From Grammothele lineata (Eukaryota; Basidiomycota; Agaricomycetes; Polyporales; Polyporaceae), in NCBI GenBank assembly GCA_002150815.3, contig NDFF03000188.1:62001-126000 (forward strand): a stretch of 64,000 nt of DNA, in the 5' to 3' direction. A model generated the notes under the pieces. That model made no database searches. It was not told the origin of the DNA and was given only the letters and a program-made list of their open reading frames with translations. Below, one piece after another: positions 23,404-35,090 of the stretch. Made by a program: the position numbers and the translations under genes. Each line of letters opens with the position of its first letter. Position 1 is the stretch's first letter.

Positions 23404-25647
23404 GAGTAGAGGAGTGCGTACACGCACTATCTGGAAGAATGCATCAGCAGTAAGCCGGCGCATTGCTGCGAGTATGAGGGACGCACAGGTGGTGGGGGAG
23501 ATGTGTAGAGAACAGTGAAGAGAACACAATGCAAGAACGGTGAGTAAGGTGTAAACGCGTCTAGCATCCAGCTCTATATGTCCAAACCTCATCGTCTCGC
23601 AAAGGCGGTGATATTGGGCAGTGCTGTAGCAAAGTATATTAGCACGATTCCCACGACGTCTGCACCGGTATCTAATATCCACGCGATCAAAATTTTTGTT
23701 CATATCTCAATCCTGCTTCCAGTTTGGGAACAATACTGAATGAATTTTCAGGGCGTTCGTTCGATCGTTGAATATGTTTTTCTCTACGATGTAGCGAGAC
23801 AACGAGCGTCGCATCGGTCGTCTATTTACTAGCAGCGTCCGAACAAGACTGATGCAATGTAAGACAGCCGAAACCCTAACATGATTCGCTATGCCTTCCG
23901 CAGTACCACCTTTCGTATAAAACGTGTTGCCGCGAGCGCGTATCGAGGATAGTCTGTCCATGCGGAGGAACTTGCAGTGCGTCGCGTTTGTATTCGTGAA
24001 TTCTTCTTCCATGGTAAGGAGCATCATTTGTTCGCGCGTCGGGTATGTCGTTCACTCGATTTAGGGTCACTGCTCGTGCGCTGTCTGCCAGAGGCCCACC
24101 GTTCCGCCAATAGAAATTCAATGTCGCTGGCGTCGCTCATTGGTGTGTTCTCTTTAAACTAATAGAGTAGATAACCATATTCACATTATCTTTCGCAGTC
24201 CATGCATACGTCGACGCTGTACACCGAGTACCGTGTCCAGGGAACTGTGCTTGTGAAAACTATCGAATTGCAGAGCCGTGGGCCGACTCACATCCGCGTT
24301 CCCATTGTAAACATAAAGGCGATGTTGTAGCTGTCTCATACCTATGCGCCAATGCTGGGAGAGCCACAAGTACGGCCGGGGCTACGCAATAGTCGCGGCA
24401 TGTAACCCGTGTAATGCGATATATGAAAGCCAGTAAGACGATGATGCGTGGTCGGACTGTAGTGCTTTACCATAATATGTAAGGAGCTGCGCTATCAAAG
24501 ACGACGTAATACTTTGCACGCCCGCGCCCAATGTATATTGTACACAAAGCTATAATTGTTGTACGTGTCTAGATGCTGAAGTTGAAGCAGGTACATGCAT
24601 TGCACGGCTATGTAACGTAGAACGTGCAGCGAAGGATCACACATGGGTGTCCATCACAATTCTTGACAGACAGTTACGTCCGATCAAAGTACTAGCAGTC
24701 GCACTAAGGAAAATGGATCCAGCCACAAATGTACAACGTGCGTTTCAGGTATTTGAAGTCGTAAAGGACCCCGAAAATGAGCAGCAAGAGTAGAGAAGCG
24801 GCGAAGAATGTTACGATCACAGGCCAAGAGCATGTGTCACAGATTATCGTTCGTGAGCACACGAGGGCCGGTGGACGTGTTAATGTGAACGCACAGCCTG
24901 CACGCATGATGTTAGGCTAGCAAACCACACTGACAGCAGATGTCATTCAGATATGAAATTCAATCCCAACTGCCAGACCGTCAGCGGATTATATCTCAAG
25001 CACGTCCAACCATACCTGTTACATACAAGAGTAGATGAACTGTTAGCGCGAGAACTCTGATCTGTTCGTCTAGACCTAGCAGAGCTGCGATGTCATGGCC
25101 GCCTTTCATCCACAGTAGCGCAGGCCTAGTGTGGTGGTTACGGCATTGATGTATATCTGCTCGTGAACAATTAGCGCATGCTAAGAGTAAGTTGCCATCA
25201 GTCCCAAGATCGCATCCAATGATGAAGGCTAGGCTAACGAAGGGATCACGCTGCGCTTGCGAGGTAATGTACGCTAACGGGAGTTACGCAGGCGTCCTTG
25301 CGTTCGTCAGGGCGACGAGGCCTGGGCCGTACTAGCACAACGATTACTCCCTAGTGCCTGTCTGAGATGGTCTGAGTGAGTTCTTCGCGGAGCCGGAGCC
25401 TGCGTAAATCGGGATCAGACATCCAAAACGTGCGCTCAATGACAAAGTTTGCGGTATTGATTATTACGTGCAGAAAGTTGCGGTAGTAGTCAGTGTCGCA
25501 AGCATCTAATGCCCTATCTAAGTTTCCATTATCAAGGTTGCTATGATACAGCCCGAGCTGCAACTCAGAATTCAGGCATTTGACATTGTTTCGTAGAGTA
25601 TTGATGGTTCGCATTGTACTTTGCGCATACAGCGTCATGTATACAAA
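23404..25647. other. Spacer between tandem F-box genes
   Basis: Includes 300 bp of open frame upstream of the F-box ATG at 23403 that may be 5' untranslated. Minus-strand ORFs around 24121-23707 and 25638-25351 (95 codons, starting just after the stop of the next F-box gene) show no recognised domain. One ORF at 24907-24704 has a single predicted membrane helix (PVIVTFFAASLLLLLIFGVL) and is too short to call. Confidence 0.35.
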
Positions 25648-27082
25648 TCAAGCTTGGAAGGGATCGTCTATCGGGCCATAGTACACAACCTGAACGCTTC
25701 CCTCTGGAATTGCGAGAGGCGGATCTTCGTTCATTCCATCGTCCAGCTCTTGGCCGGGCTCTGCGTCCGACCCTGCGTCCGACCCTGCGTCCGACCCTGC
25801 GTCAGACTCTGACTCCGATTCTGAGTCCAACTCTGAGTCGGACCGTTCGCCCCCCGTTGGGTGCTCGTAGCCAAACGTTATGTCGAAGCTTAATTGAAAG
25901 CGGTCAGAGAGATAGTAGACGAGCACCACAACGAACACGTACCCACACGCCCCGCGGGGATCTCTACAACCGGTGTATGTGAGCTTTGACGATGACCCGC
26001 CGAATACCATCTGCCAACCCGGCCCGTCCCTTTTATACGTCGTGATTCCTGTACGAACCTCGCGTAGGGACGGATAGTCGTGAATGCTGTCCGCGAGTGC
26101 TTGACCCATCTCGACATAAAAATTTCTATCCAAATCAAAGGGGCAAGCCGTCCCGCCTACGACGACCGACTCCAGAGACTCGGTGACTTTGAAAGGTGAT
26201 TGTAAATAGCTAACCAATCCCTGTAGCGGAATGAATCAGCAAGTTCAGAATACCTCGATTGCGAGCATTCCGTACCATCACCGCGTCTCTCATATGCTGC
26301 TTCGAGCGCTGGACGTCCAAAGGGGGAAAAGGTATCCAGATAAACAGAGTACGGAGCTGGGGAAATAGGTGATGGAGGAGTGGCATCGTTTGCTCGACAT
26401 CTTCGCCATCGAGGGAAATGCCGAGTAACTCTACTTGGGCGCAACTTGATGAATCTAGTTGTTGTAACGCCTCCATCGACGTTCCCGTGTTTCTCGTCGC
26501 GAACCGGCCTCCGTATATGTTCAGGCACCGGATGGCGCGAGACGACGCGAGCGCGCGGATTACAGTTGCAGCGTCACACCTTATAGAGACAAGTTTCGGG
26601 AGGAAGGTCGGGGGAGAAGGACAGGGGACGTAGTCGGCATCAGAAGAGCTTGTAAGGGTAATCTTGGGAGCAGTTACACTCAAGCCCGTGCGTGTAAGCA
26701 ACCTACAGAAGAGTGTTACGTTGAGAGGATGGAGTGCGATGGTTATGTGTCGGAGGGCGTTAGCAAACTGAAGAGCGTCGCATAACAAGGGCAGGACACG
26801 CCGTTCTCTGGAAATGCCGTACGAGGGAACGAAGATACATTCGAGCTTCACCAGTGGAGGGGTCCGAATGTGATGACTGAATCTGGGAATGAGGGGGAGG
26901 AGTAGATCGCCCAATATTTCGGTAGGGCGATGCTCCGCAATAGTCACGCGCCTGTGAAGGAGTGGTAGAACACAGTCATGAAACGTCTTGCATGCGCGGG
27001 CGACTTGTCGGAGGTCATCGTACGGAAGAAGCTCCACGATCATTCGAAGAACTTCAACGGGGATGCATCGAGTGCGAGCCAT
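25648..27082 (-). CDS. F-box protein with acidic Ser-Asp repeat tail (paralogue B)
   Basis: Two exons: 27082-26276 and 26220-25648, with a 55-nt intron (GTACGG...GCTACAG, phase 0). The product is about 459 aa. The start is the ATG directly before the F-box, as in paralogue A. F-box: RCIPVEVLRMIVELLPYDDL, then ACKTFHDCVLPLLHRR. The same ordered blocks as paralogue A follow: SHHIRTPPLVKLECIFV, RRVLPLLCDALQFANALRH, TVIRALASSRAIRCLNIYGG and MPLLHHLFPQLRTLFIWIPF. Exon 2 starts GLVSYLQSPFKVTESLESVV. The C-terminal third differs from paralogue A: a very acidic SDSELDSESESESDAGSDAG-type tract encoded by seven 12-bp repeats, then DDGMNEDPPLAIP. The intron position is identical in A and B. Likely an SCF adaptor. 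The acidic tail could alter partner binding (inference). Confidence 0.78.
25761..25844 (-). repeat. 12-bp coding tandem repeat, seven units
   Basis: Plus-strand units of CTGCGTCCGACC (three exact copies, 25761-25796) followed by four diverged units with changes such as CTGCGTCAGACT and CTGACTCCGATT. On the minus strand each unit adds four residues of the Ser-Asp-Ala/Glu-Gly/Ser type to the F-box protein tail. The exact copies lie toward the 3' end of the gene, suggesting recent expansion. Confidence 0.85.
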
Positions 27083-29147
27083 GTATAGAGGGAGTGTTGT
27101 CTTTCTGTATAGAAAGCGAGCAACGTCAGTCCGTCTCAGAAACGAACTCAAGGGTCGTGGATACAACTCACACTCGGCAGGTAGATGGGCCTGGTAGGAA
27201 ACAGGGAATATCGTTGAGCGCGCGTTTGAGAACGAATACGTACGATCCATCCCTCTTAAAACAAGACGCGGTAAGCGGTGCAGACGAGCCATCTCAATCA
27301 TCTCGTATTAATTCAGCGCACCTGATTCCACCGAGCTGTCGTCGACGACCCACGCGTTCTTGAACATCCACATACACACAAACAATGTCCGTATATGAAT
27401 TTACTACCACTGAATCCGCAGAGCACGGTGCCATCAAGCACTGCCTGTCCTACAAACCAGCAATGCATCATATGCAAGACACCTCACCGCCTCAAACACG
27501 GGAATTGCGACGCCACCCAGTAGCGTGCGACTGGAGCGTCGACGCCTCCTGCGCTTCATTATGGGGTGCGTCGTAGACAGCACCGCCACGAGCATTCGAG
27601 ATGCAACATTGATACAACTGCATTCGACCCCGAGTACTCCACAACTGGACTACTCACCTGCAAAGCTGACGTACCTCGGCCTTGTGTTGATTGCTTGTCT
27701 TATGCATTGCCAAAAGGGACACGTTCAGCCAGAGCGTCCAGGATGTTGTATGTTCTGCGAGACACGTGATAGACGAGAGCACCACATGCTCACAACGCAT
27801 ACAGCACATTGTACAAGAAAGCAAGAGACCCTGAATACGGGCGTATTTCAAGGCATAAGAATGAGTCGTCGACGTCTATGTGAAATGAACGGATAGGAAC
27901 ACACCACAATTAGTGTATCCCTTGCTCGGAATCTGTTTCGCCATACATACAACGGTACGTACCCACCGGCCAAGTACGCGCGCACCCATTGGACCACCCC
28001 CAGAAATACGGAACCTCCTTCAGTACTATTGAAGTGCAGAATACAAGCGTCGGAAGTCGCGTGAAGAGGACCCTAGAATCCGCACAGACCGAGAGAGTGA
28101 CGATGAGCCATATGACGTGCACGTTGTAATAGTCTACCGGAATACGTGCCCTTGTCCAACATGCCAGAAATGGGCAAATGATATCAACGTCACTGATATG
28201 AGCCCTCACTCCCCCGAAATCATAGCCCTTGCGCAGATTTTCGCGTAGGCACGAGAGAAGTGAACGGAAACACTAAAGATATACGTTACCGCGGAACACT
28301 CTCAATGAATAACTTCCCCCCGGGGTATCGTAAGGAATGTGGCGTAATATGGGACAAGAGAGCAAGAGCCGAATGTAGCGTTGATGATAAACAGCAGCGA
28401 CCGAGCGTTTTGCGCCTTATCAATGCTAATCCGTTGCGGCCGTGCACCGACTAGCTGACAACAACAAAGCGCCTGTAGGGGTGCACGGGATAGTCAGCAC
28501 GATCACGTCACCGTGCTGAGAAGCGATTAAGGATTATTACAGGTTTTGAAACTCCGCTACATGTCCGTTAATATGCGGTAGAGGTCTATCCGGCCCGCTC
28601 TGGCAGTACATCCCAACGGGGTATACTCTTATCGACTCCTCAGCACATTTGCATGGGGTTCAAACGTCATAACACTGCCATCATTCCCACCGTGCAAACA
28701 GAGCCAGAAACCTTCAAAGTCGCCATTGATCGAGGACCTATACATGAGTCACCACACGCAGCTACGAAACGCCGTTCTCGATCGACCTGCAGAGGAATAG
28801 TCGTGAAGAATCTGACACAGGGGACGCAAAGGGGACAAAGAAGGCGAGTACCAACCCCGCGCACGCTAGGTCTCACTACCGCATCAATGCAGATATAGTG
28901 TCACAAGTTTTTTCGCCGTCAATCGTACAACCCTCAATAAATATTCGACTAAATAGTATACATGACAGGACCATGTCAAGACCGTAGACCTAGCGCGGAA
29001 CCATAACTAGTACGTACTGATCAGAGAAGCGTAAGCGAGTTTATTTTCTGGTTATAAGAAGGGACAGGCCGTGGACGTAGACATAAATACAGGACCTATC
29101 AGGGAAAAGCGGCAGGGATCAAGACCACAACATCGACAAAGTAGGCG
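27083..29147. other. Intergenic, nothing recognised
   Basis: Scattered ORFs of 60-130 codons on both strands (for example 27525-27896 plus and 28209-27910 minus) without recognised motifs. Confidence 0.35.
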
Positions 29148-30812
29148 TCAGGCACGGACGGGACGCTTCCCCACAGGCTGACGAGGCCGTGCGGAGCGAC
29201 GACTTGGACCCTCGCCCTTGTCGTCCACCTGGGCTTCGACTGCATACGGCACAGAGGCCGGATCCATAGGTGCTCGCCTGCCCTCATCTACAGGTCGACG
29301 CCGTTTGCTAGCGAGGGCTTGAGTGGACGGAATGCTGGCCACAGAGTCCCGACGGGCGGGGGGAGGTCGGCTTCTAGGTGTCTGGACATGTTCCCCATTC
29401 ACCGCCTGGCTTCCTTGGGACGAAACCGCCGTCACGGATCTCCGGCTGACAGACTGAGAAGGAGGTGGCGGCATCTCTACATCAAATTCCTGGTCGTCGA
29501 TTTCTTCGTACTCCTCGCCAGACAGCTGGAGATGCTCCTCAAGTAGAGATGGGTCCCGTCCGTCTATATCGACAACAATGGCGTCCGCGGGATCACGTGG
29601 GACGTAAGCACGTTGGGCGACACTGCCGCCTCGAGCAACAGAGCTAGCTCGAGTGGAAGAAGCGCGCGACCGGACGGCAGGAAAGGTATCCGACTTGAAC
29701 GGACCGCCTTGGAAAGGACTGTCTGCGTTACAAACGCTCAACGTGAGTGACGAGTTATATTAGTATATACGCGACACATACCTTCACGAGGTCCTCCAGG
29801 TCGATCGCCACTTCGCACACGACGAGAAGGATCCACCGGTGGGATGACGTACTCCGTGTGATCAGAAGGCGCTCCTCCAATAACACGCACGATCTCGTAA
29901 GGAACAAATTCAGGGAACCACGTCTTACCTACAACGTAGGAGAGAGTGAACGTGACTATGATGATGTCCCCGCGCACCAGAGACGACGGGGCTGGTGGCT
30001 TGCCCATATCCCAAAGACGATCGCCGTCAAAAAATAGGAGCTTGGGTTTGTCGAGGTTGGGACGGAGACCCTTGTTGTCCCGCATGGCCGATAACACCCA
30101 GGGGTGCAGCTTCGCCAGCTCCGCGGGATCTCCCTTTGACTCTTTGTCTGAGCAAGGAATGAACATGGGCGCGCGCATCCAGAACCGCCTGGTATACGCG
30201 GGATCGTTTCCCGACTGATATTCGCGTCTAACGACGGAGTTCGGGTTAAACCCTTCCACGTTACCGGGAGTCGTTATCCACTGCTCGAGCATCTGCCAGC
30301 CCGATCAGACAGAGCTTCACAACGCAAGATTAAGGCTCACCTGTTGATACACAAACAGTGTTTTATCGTCGTTCGTATCGATCGCGGTCCCGTAGCGGCA
30401 ACGATGCGACGCGGCTCGTTCCCTGGTAACCCGTTCCGCACGCGAGGTCAGCATAACATCAAGACACTCGCCCATCGACGTACACGTGATCAGACGACAG
30501 TCCTGCTGGTATAGTCTCCTTTCCAGGAACGTAGTTACCGGATTCTGGATGATCTCCGAGCGCGAACAAGCCTGCCCAAGTGAACAGAGCAACTTCGTCA
30601 CTGTTCGGCATGTACATCTGACCAAACGTGTAAGAAAACGTTGGGGATACTGGTTAAATGCGTACCGTCCATCGATGATTTGTCTGTTGACGAAGTTCGA
30701 CGAGAGGCTCATCTGTCTCAAACCCACGGACAGCATCTTCGAACGGAACATCGGTAGGTCGTAACTTGAAAGACCTCCAGCTCTCCACCGCGTCCTGAAT
30801 AGCAGGATCCAT
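29148..30812 (-). CDS. Unknown multi-exon protein with disordered C-terminus
   Basis: ATG at 30812 begins MDPAIQDAVESWRSFKLRP, then FEDAVRGFETDEP. A 47-nt intron (GTACGC...TGGTCAG) leads to MYMPNSDEVALFTWAGLFAL. A further segment has HRCRYGTAIDTNDDKTLFVY. The next open segment (30292-29738) contains LEQWITTPGNVEGFNPNSVV, GDRLWDMGKPPAP and YEIVRVIGG. A last intron (donor GTATGT, acceptor ACGCAG) joins in frame to SPFQGGPFKSD and a Ser/Arg/Pro-rich, apparently disordered tail with an acidic patch, GEEYEEIDDQEFD, and a basic end. I recall similar hypothetical proteins in agaricomycete genomes near repeats but cannot name a function. Between HVYVDG and the HRCRYGT segment I found no intron that keeps frame, so either a splice site was missed or there is a frameshift. 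Possibly transposon-associated (inference). Confidence 0.48.
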
Positions 30813-31852
30813 GACTTGTAAGCGCAGCAATGACAACGGGTCAGAAGAAGTACAGGAGTGAGACTGGATTCGGTAAAGTTGTATCCGGCAACGTCTCGTA
30901 TATATACTCCCGCGCCCATAGACTCCAATACGTATAATCATGGATTTAGTATGCAGGACAGAACGCCCTCAAAATGCAAGCTTCCGAATTACTGTCACTT
31001 CTCGTTGCAGCAGCGGTAACCACATGTATCAACCTGTTCTCACTCTCGAACGATACTCACGTACACAGACGACTCTATCATCACGTAAGGAGACGAGGAC
31101 AGACCCAAACAACACACAACGGGATTAAGGCTGTACACATTGACCAATTAGTCACAGCCCATGCACAATTTATCATTCTAGAGTGTGTATCTAGACCGTT
31201 GCTGTCGATCAGAAACGCGGAATGAGCCCATCCTAGTAACGCGTCCTGCAAGATCGCACTAAACTCCACAGACATCGAGACATGTGTACGGTTAGCCTCG
31301 ATCAGAGTGGCACCACATCTAATGATGGGATTGGTGACAGGGCGATCTTGTGTATCGGCCCGCTACACGCGGCCTCAGTCTGTACTATCTGCACAGCACG
31401 AATATATGAAATATGTCCCACTACACCCCAAAAACGCGCCACTACGTTATACACCCGACGTTGTGTCGATTCGCTCTCTTGTGAGAACAGTGCATCTACA
31501 ACGAAGAAAGGCAGAGAGGCGCCGCAGAGCTACTGCATCTTTGGAATCAGTTAAATGGGACTGGAATAAATCGAGTCTCGTACCTCTCCACCGCACGTCT
31601 ATTGCGAACAAGGTGAGGAAACATACCAGATTGCCAGACCCCATTATTGTGCTTACCCTTTCCACTTTCAGTCGCCGTTATGCCACCGGTCTCCATAGCA
31701 TCGCAAAGGGACGCTACTTCCAAGCAGCGCATCCGCTGTGCAAACATCGAGAAGCGTCGCAAGTATAAACGCGTATGTCCACACCTCCAATGGTCGTCAT
31801 GTACTGATCGTCGTCTTCGTAGTACGAATTAACCCACATTACTCGCGCAACA
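30813..31852. other. Intergenic, nothing recognised
   Basis: Overlapping short ORFs on both strands, no motif. The right part precedes a possible coding segment at 31853-32233. Confidence 0.35.
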
Positions 31853-32233
31853 TTGTATCCAGTATCAGACGGAGGACCGACTTCCTTGTTGATTTCCAAC
31901 TCGGCAGGATCAGCACTAGACCGATCGGCTCGACTCTGGATCAATGACGTGGACTTCTCCGAGTGGTTTCCCTTCGGCTGGAAAGCATACCGAGTACATT
32001 ATATTCCGGGGCTTGACCTTCCTATGACCAACACCTACACGGTCGTCTGTAGCGAGCGTCAAGATGCTGCGTGTGCTCGCAACCTCTCTTTAGACAAGCT
32101 GGGAGTGAAGCACTACAGGGGAAACGTCATAATAATCCGTCACGGCAGTACACGGAAGACATGCTATGACATTGTCAACATGGGGCCGGGGGATCGAGTA
32201 GTCGCTGACATCATTGCATTCCGGTATGTGTAA
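31853..32233 (+). CDS. Possible fragment of unknown fungal protein
   Basis: An open plus-strand frame of 126 codons containing GWKAYRVHYIPGLDLPMTNT, GVKHYRGNVIIIRHG and VADIIAFRYV before the stop. The GNVxxx(R/K)HG block and the final helix look like real protein sequence. The frame starts with TTG and has no ATG at its beginning, so it would be the 3' exon of a gene or a fragment. Family and function are unknown. Confidence 0.28.
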   Translation: MYPVSDGGPTSLLISNSAGSALDRSARLWINDVDFSEWFPFGWKAYRVHYIPGLDLPMTNTYTVVCSERQDAACARNLSLDKLGVKHYRGNVIIIRHGSTRKTCYDIVNMGPGDRVVADIIAFRYV

Positions 32234-33181
32234 CAGCCACGACCCGAGCTTCACACACTCTGATTCTCAATTACTCAGTATTCGGCGCATACCGGTTATA
32301 TGACTCAGGACGAGCCCGACGCACACTTGTACATCCACTATATAGCAACAGAATCATAACGCATAGTATGTTCTATCTGAGCGCCCGACGGCACAACAGT
32401 CGCTTCGCTTTGGCTCGGCCTGTAGATATGTGCGGATTCAACTCCGTTCCTCGCGGGCCTAACTTCTCAGCATTTGGTATTTAGCGTCTCCTTCAACTCG
32501 CTAAAGAGAGTTCAATATATTGCACTCTATTCCTGTCGTACGCCTTCTTCCCGTCGCCACCAGTTAGTTCAAGTCGGTCCTACACAGACTCACCGCGAGT
32601 AGCTAGCGACGCATATCAGAACTTGCCCCGGAACGAGATAATGCACTGGTTGTGCCAATGTGTCCTAGCTGTGGTCTATTCGTTGTTGCGCCACGTCCCC
32701 TCATAAACCTAGAACACGCTGATTTAGTCCAGACCTTGAATCCGTGGGCTGTCAGCTCCATCAAACTGTGTGCGACAGATCGTGTTGAAGCAAGACCATT
32801 CGCGTCTGTCAAACAAGTGTGACGCGATACTCTATACGGAAAGGCCTAGGGCCGTTCTCCCCACGCTGATCCAACATAGACCCCACACGCATATGCAATG
32901 TTTGCTACATGCACGTTTCTGCCGCAGAAGCTAGAACCTGCCGTCATGGACCGTACAGTCTCGCACCCAACGTAACGAATAAATTACACGGCTCCATTGA
33001 TTCGTCAACTGCTACCGCGGCCATGGCGCTGCTGCGCGTTCACCACCCAAACGCCGCCCGGGTTTCCGCCGAAGGACCGTATTCCTCTAGAATCTCGTAG
33101 GGCCTAAACGCCATAGACACAAGAGGTAAAGTGCTAGAGATACGTTAGTTAGCTCTGCGCCAAGCCCGAGCCAACGAGGGA
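32234..33181. other. Intergenic, nothing recognised
   Basis: No ORF above about 70 codons and no recognised repeat. It separates two convergently arranged coding segments. Confidence 0.4.
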
Positions 33182-34348
33182 TTACCTGAGCGTGAATCGC
33201 GGTACAATGTTCAATGCGCATAGCATCGTCGTAGGTCCTCTCTGGGGAAGTATAATCTCGAACTCGACTTTTGGTCCTTCATATTTGACGTCCGGGTCTA
33301 CGTCTGTATACCATAAGATAAGCGTACGATCATATGAGGCGCGTTGCGTACCTGACGACACAAACTTCAGAGTCCAGCAGTGCGAGTCTCCTATGCGTCG
33401 CTGAAACGCAAGCTCGTCGTCTCTGAATACAGGAGAGTACTGTCCGCCTTTAACAACTTTGAACCCGCGGTCGCGATACTTTGCCATCCACGGCAAAGTA
33501 GTTGCATAGCCAGTCGCACGACCTGTGGAAGCGACCCAAGTCTCCCTCGCCATGAACGTGTGGAGGGGAAAAATAGACATCGCGAGATTATGCGTAATGA
33601 AATTCATGACGGCAGCTACATTGAGGTACTTGTTAAAGACTGAGGAATTCGGTGGATATTCAAAACACAGCGACTCACTCGAGTGAAAAGAAAGGATCTG
33701 CTTGATCGGGTCACCGACGACAGCGATGACCTGGACCTTGTTGGGACCACCCCAGAGTTTCGTGAAGTCATAGACCTCGTACCGAGTGGCGAAATTCATT
33801 GGATGGTCACGCCAATCGGGGGGGCGCGCCAGCTGCCTCGACGGAAGCGTGAGGGCCATGGGGTCAAACATGGGGTTTTCCCACTCGTGGCGCCGCCAGT
33901 AATCGTATCCAATATCTTTGAGCCAGCGCCCAAAAGGAAGGAGAGACTCGTACGGCACGTAGACGTCGAGATCTGCTCCGGGAAACGGTTTCTTTCGATC
34001 GAGAAACGCGAGGACGGCCGAACCGGACAAAACGAGGCCGGCAGTCTTCATAAATTCCCGAAGTTGTATGGCCTGGGACCTGTTGAACCATGAGCCTAAG
34101 AATTCGGCCGTGTCCCACGTGTCTCCCATGTAAGCGTCGACCGCGGCCTTTGTACGTGTGCTAGTACGACGCAGGCGCATGAGCTGTTTCACTGTCAGCG
34201 AGTCAAACAACGTGCGGAGCTGTTTATCGGTACATGTTAGCAGTGTGAACTCGAAGGTGGAGATGTCGTATGTCGAAGGGAGGGCTGAGACTGTGACCGA
34301 GGACATCAGAAGTGCGTGATACGTCCCACATACGAAGTCTGCGTCCAT
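33182..34348 (-). CDS. F-box-like and nucleotidyltransferase-like protein
   Basis: A single open reverse-strand frame. I use the ATG at 34348 (MDADFVCGTYHAL), giving about 388 aa; the frame runs on to 34489. Residues about 40-75 (RTLFDSLTVKQLMRLRRTS) look like a degenerate F-box. Next comes LVLSGSAVLAFLDRKKPFPG followed by ADLDVYV. A Gly-Ser pair followed some 20 residues later by Asp-x-Asp is the core of nucleotidyltransferase-fold enzymes, where GS binds the phosphates and the two Asp bind metal. KVQVIAVVGDPIKQILSFHS follows, like the later strand of that fold. The C-terminal half (VFRDDELAFQRRIGDSHCWT and on) is unknown. Proteins of this layout recur in agaricomycetes without known function. 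No intron is needed. Confidence 0.58.
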   Translation of the reverse strand: MDADFVCGTYHALLMSSVTVSALPSTYDISTFEFTLLTCTDKQLRTLFDSLTVKQLMRLRRTSTRTKAAVDAYMGDTWDTAEFLGSWFNRSQAIQLREFMKTAGLVLSGSAVLAFLDRKKPFPGADLDVYVPYESLLPFGRWLKDIGYDYWRRHEWENPMFDPMALTLPSRQLARPPDWRDHPMNFATRYEVYDFTKLWGGPNKVQVIAVVGDPIKQILSFHSSESLCFEYPPNSSVFNKYLNVAAVMNFITHNLAMSIFPLHTFMARETWVASTGRATGYATTLPWMAKYRDRGFKVVKGGQYSPVFRDDELAFQRRIGDSHCWTLKFVSSGTQRASYDRTLILWYTDVDPDVKYEGPKVEFEIILPQRGPTTMLCALNIVPRFTLR

Positions 34349-35090
34349 CTTAAACCGCCTTGAACACGCACAAGCAAGAAGCGCGCTATCACTGTTCGAC
34401 TCCGACGAGACGTACCATGCACCACCCTCATCACCCACCTGATGTATTGTACGTCGCACGGAGAGATACAACCAACCAACAATCTTCATTCGAGCTACGA
34501 ATGACTGTTGTCAAACACACTCACCGATGCTTTATCAATCAAACTCTTAGCAAGAACAAACCACTAGGACCTTCAATTCCGCAGGATCGTCACGCGCAAG
34601 ATCCAGGTTCGATGCAACCAAATATAATCCGAATGTGGTTAGGACAGAGAGCTAATGTGGAGACTAGGTGATTTGCAATCATCATAATCTAGACTGACCT
34701 ACGCCGCCGTATAGATTGCATGCGTAGATTTTGAATCGGGGCAAGTGTGATGCGGCAGTACCGTTAGCGTGTCTTTCCACTAGCGTTGTTAGATCGTATG
34801 TACAGCCTGCTGTCGTGAATGCATCCAGCGGCCCTGTGAGAAATCTCGAACGCAATGTAAGAGGAAACTTCGTTCGTACCAACCCTCACTCGGTGCTTCT
34901 GTTCGTTGGGTGAATACCGTGGAGAGTCCCGCAATCACGTGCCCGCCTCGTCACGTAGTAACACTCGAACCTGTCACAGAGAGATCAAGACGTGCTTCTT
35001 GTCAGTCACGTACATTCTCCAATATAACACCCCGTCCTCACGAGAGCGCTGCAGGACATCTATCACCTGTAAACTCGCACCGGACATCTG
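34349..35090. other. Divergent intergenic region before RNR large subunit
   Basis: Lies between the minus-strand nucleotidyltransferase-like gene and the plus-strand RNR large subunit gene, so it should hold both promoters. Only short unsupported ORFs are present. No TATA or binding site can be assigned with confidence. Confidence 0.35.
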
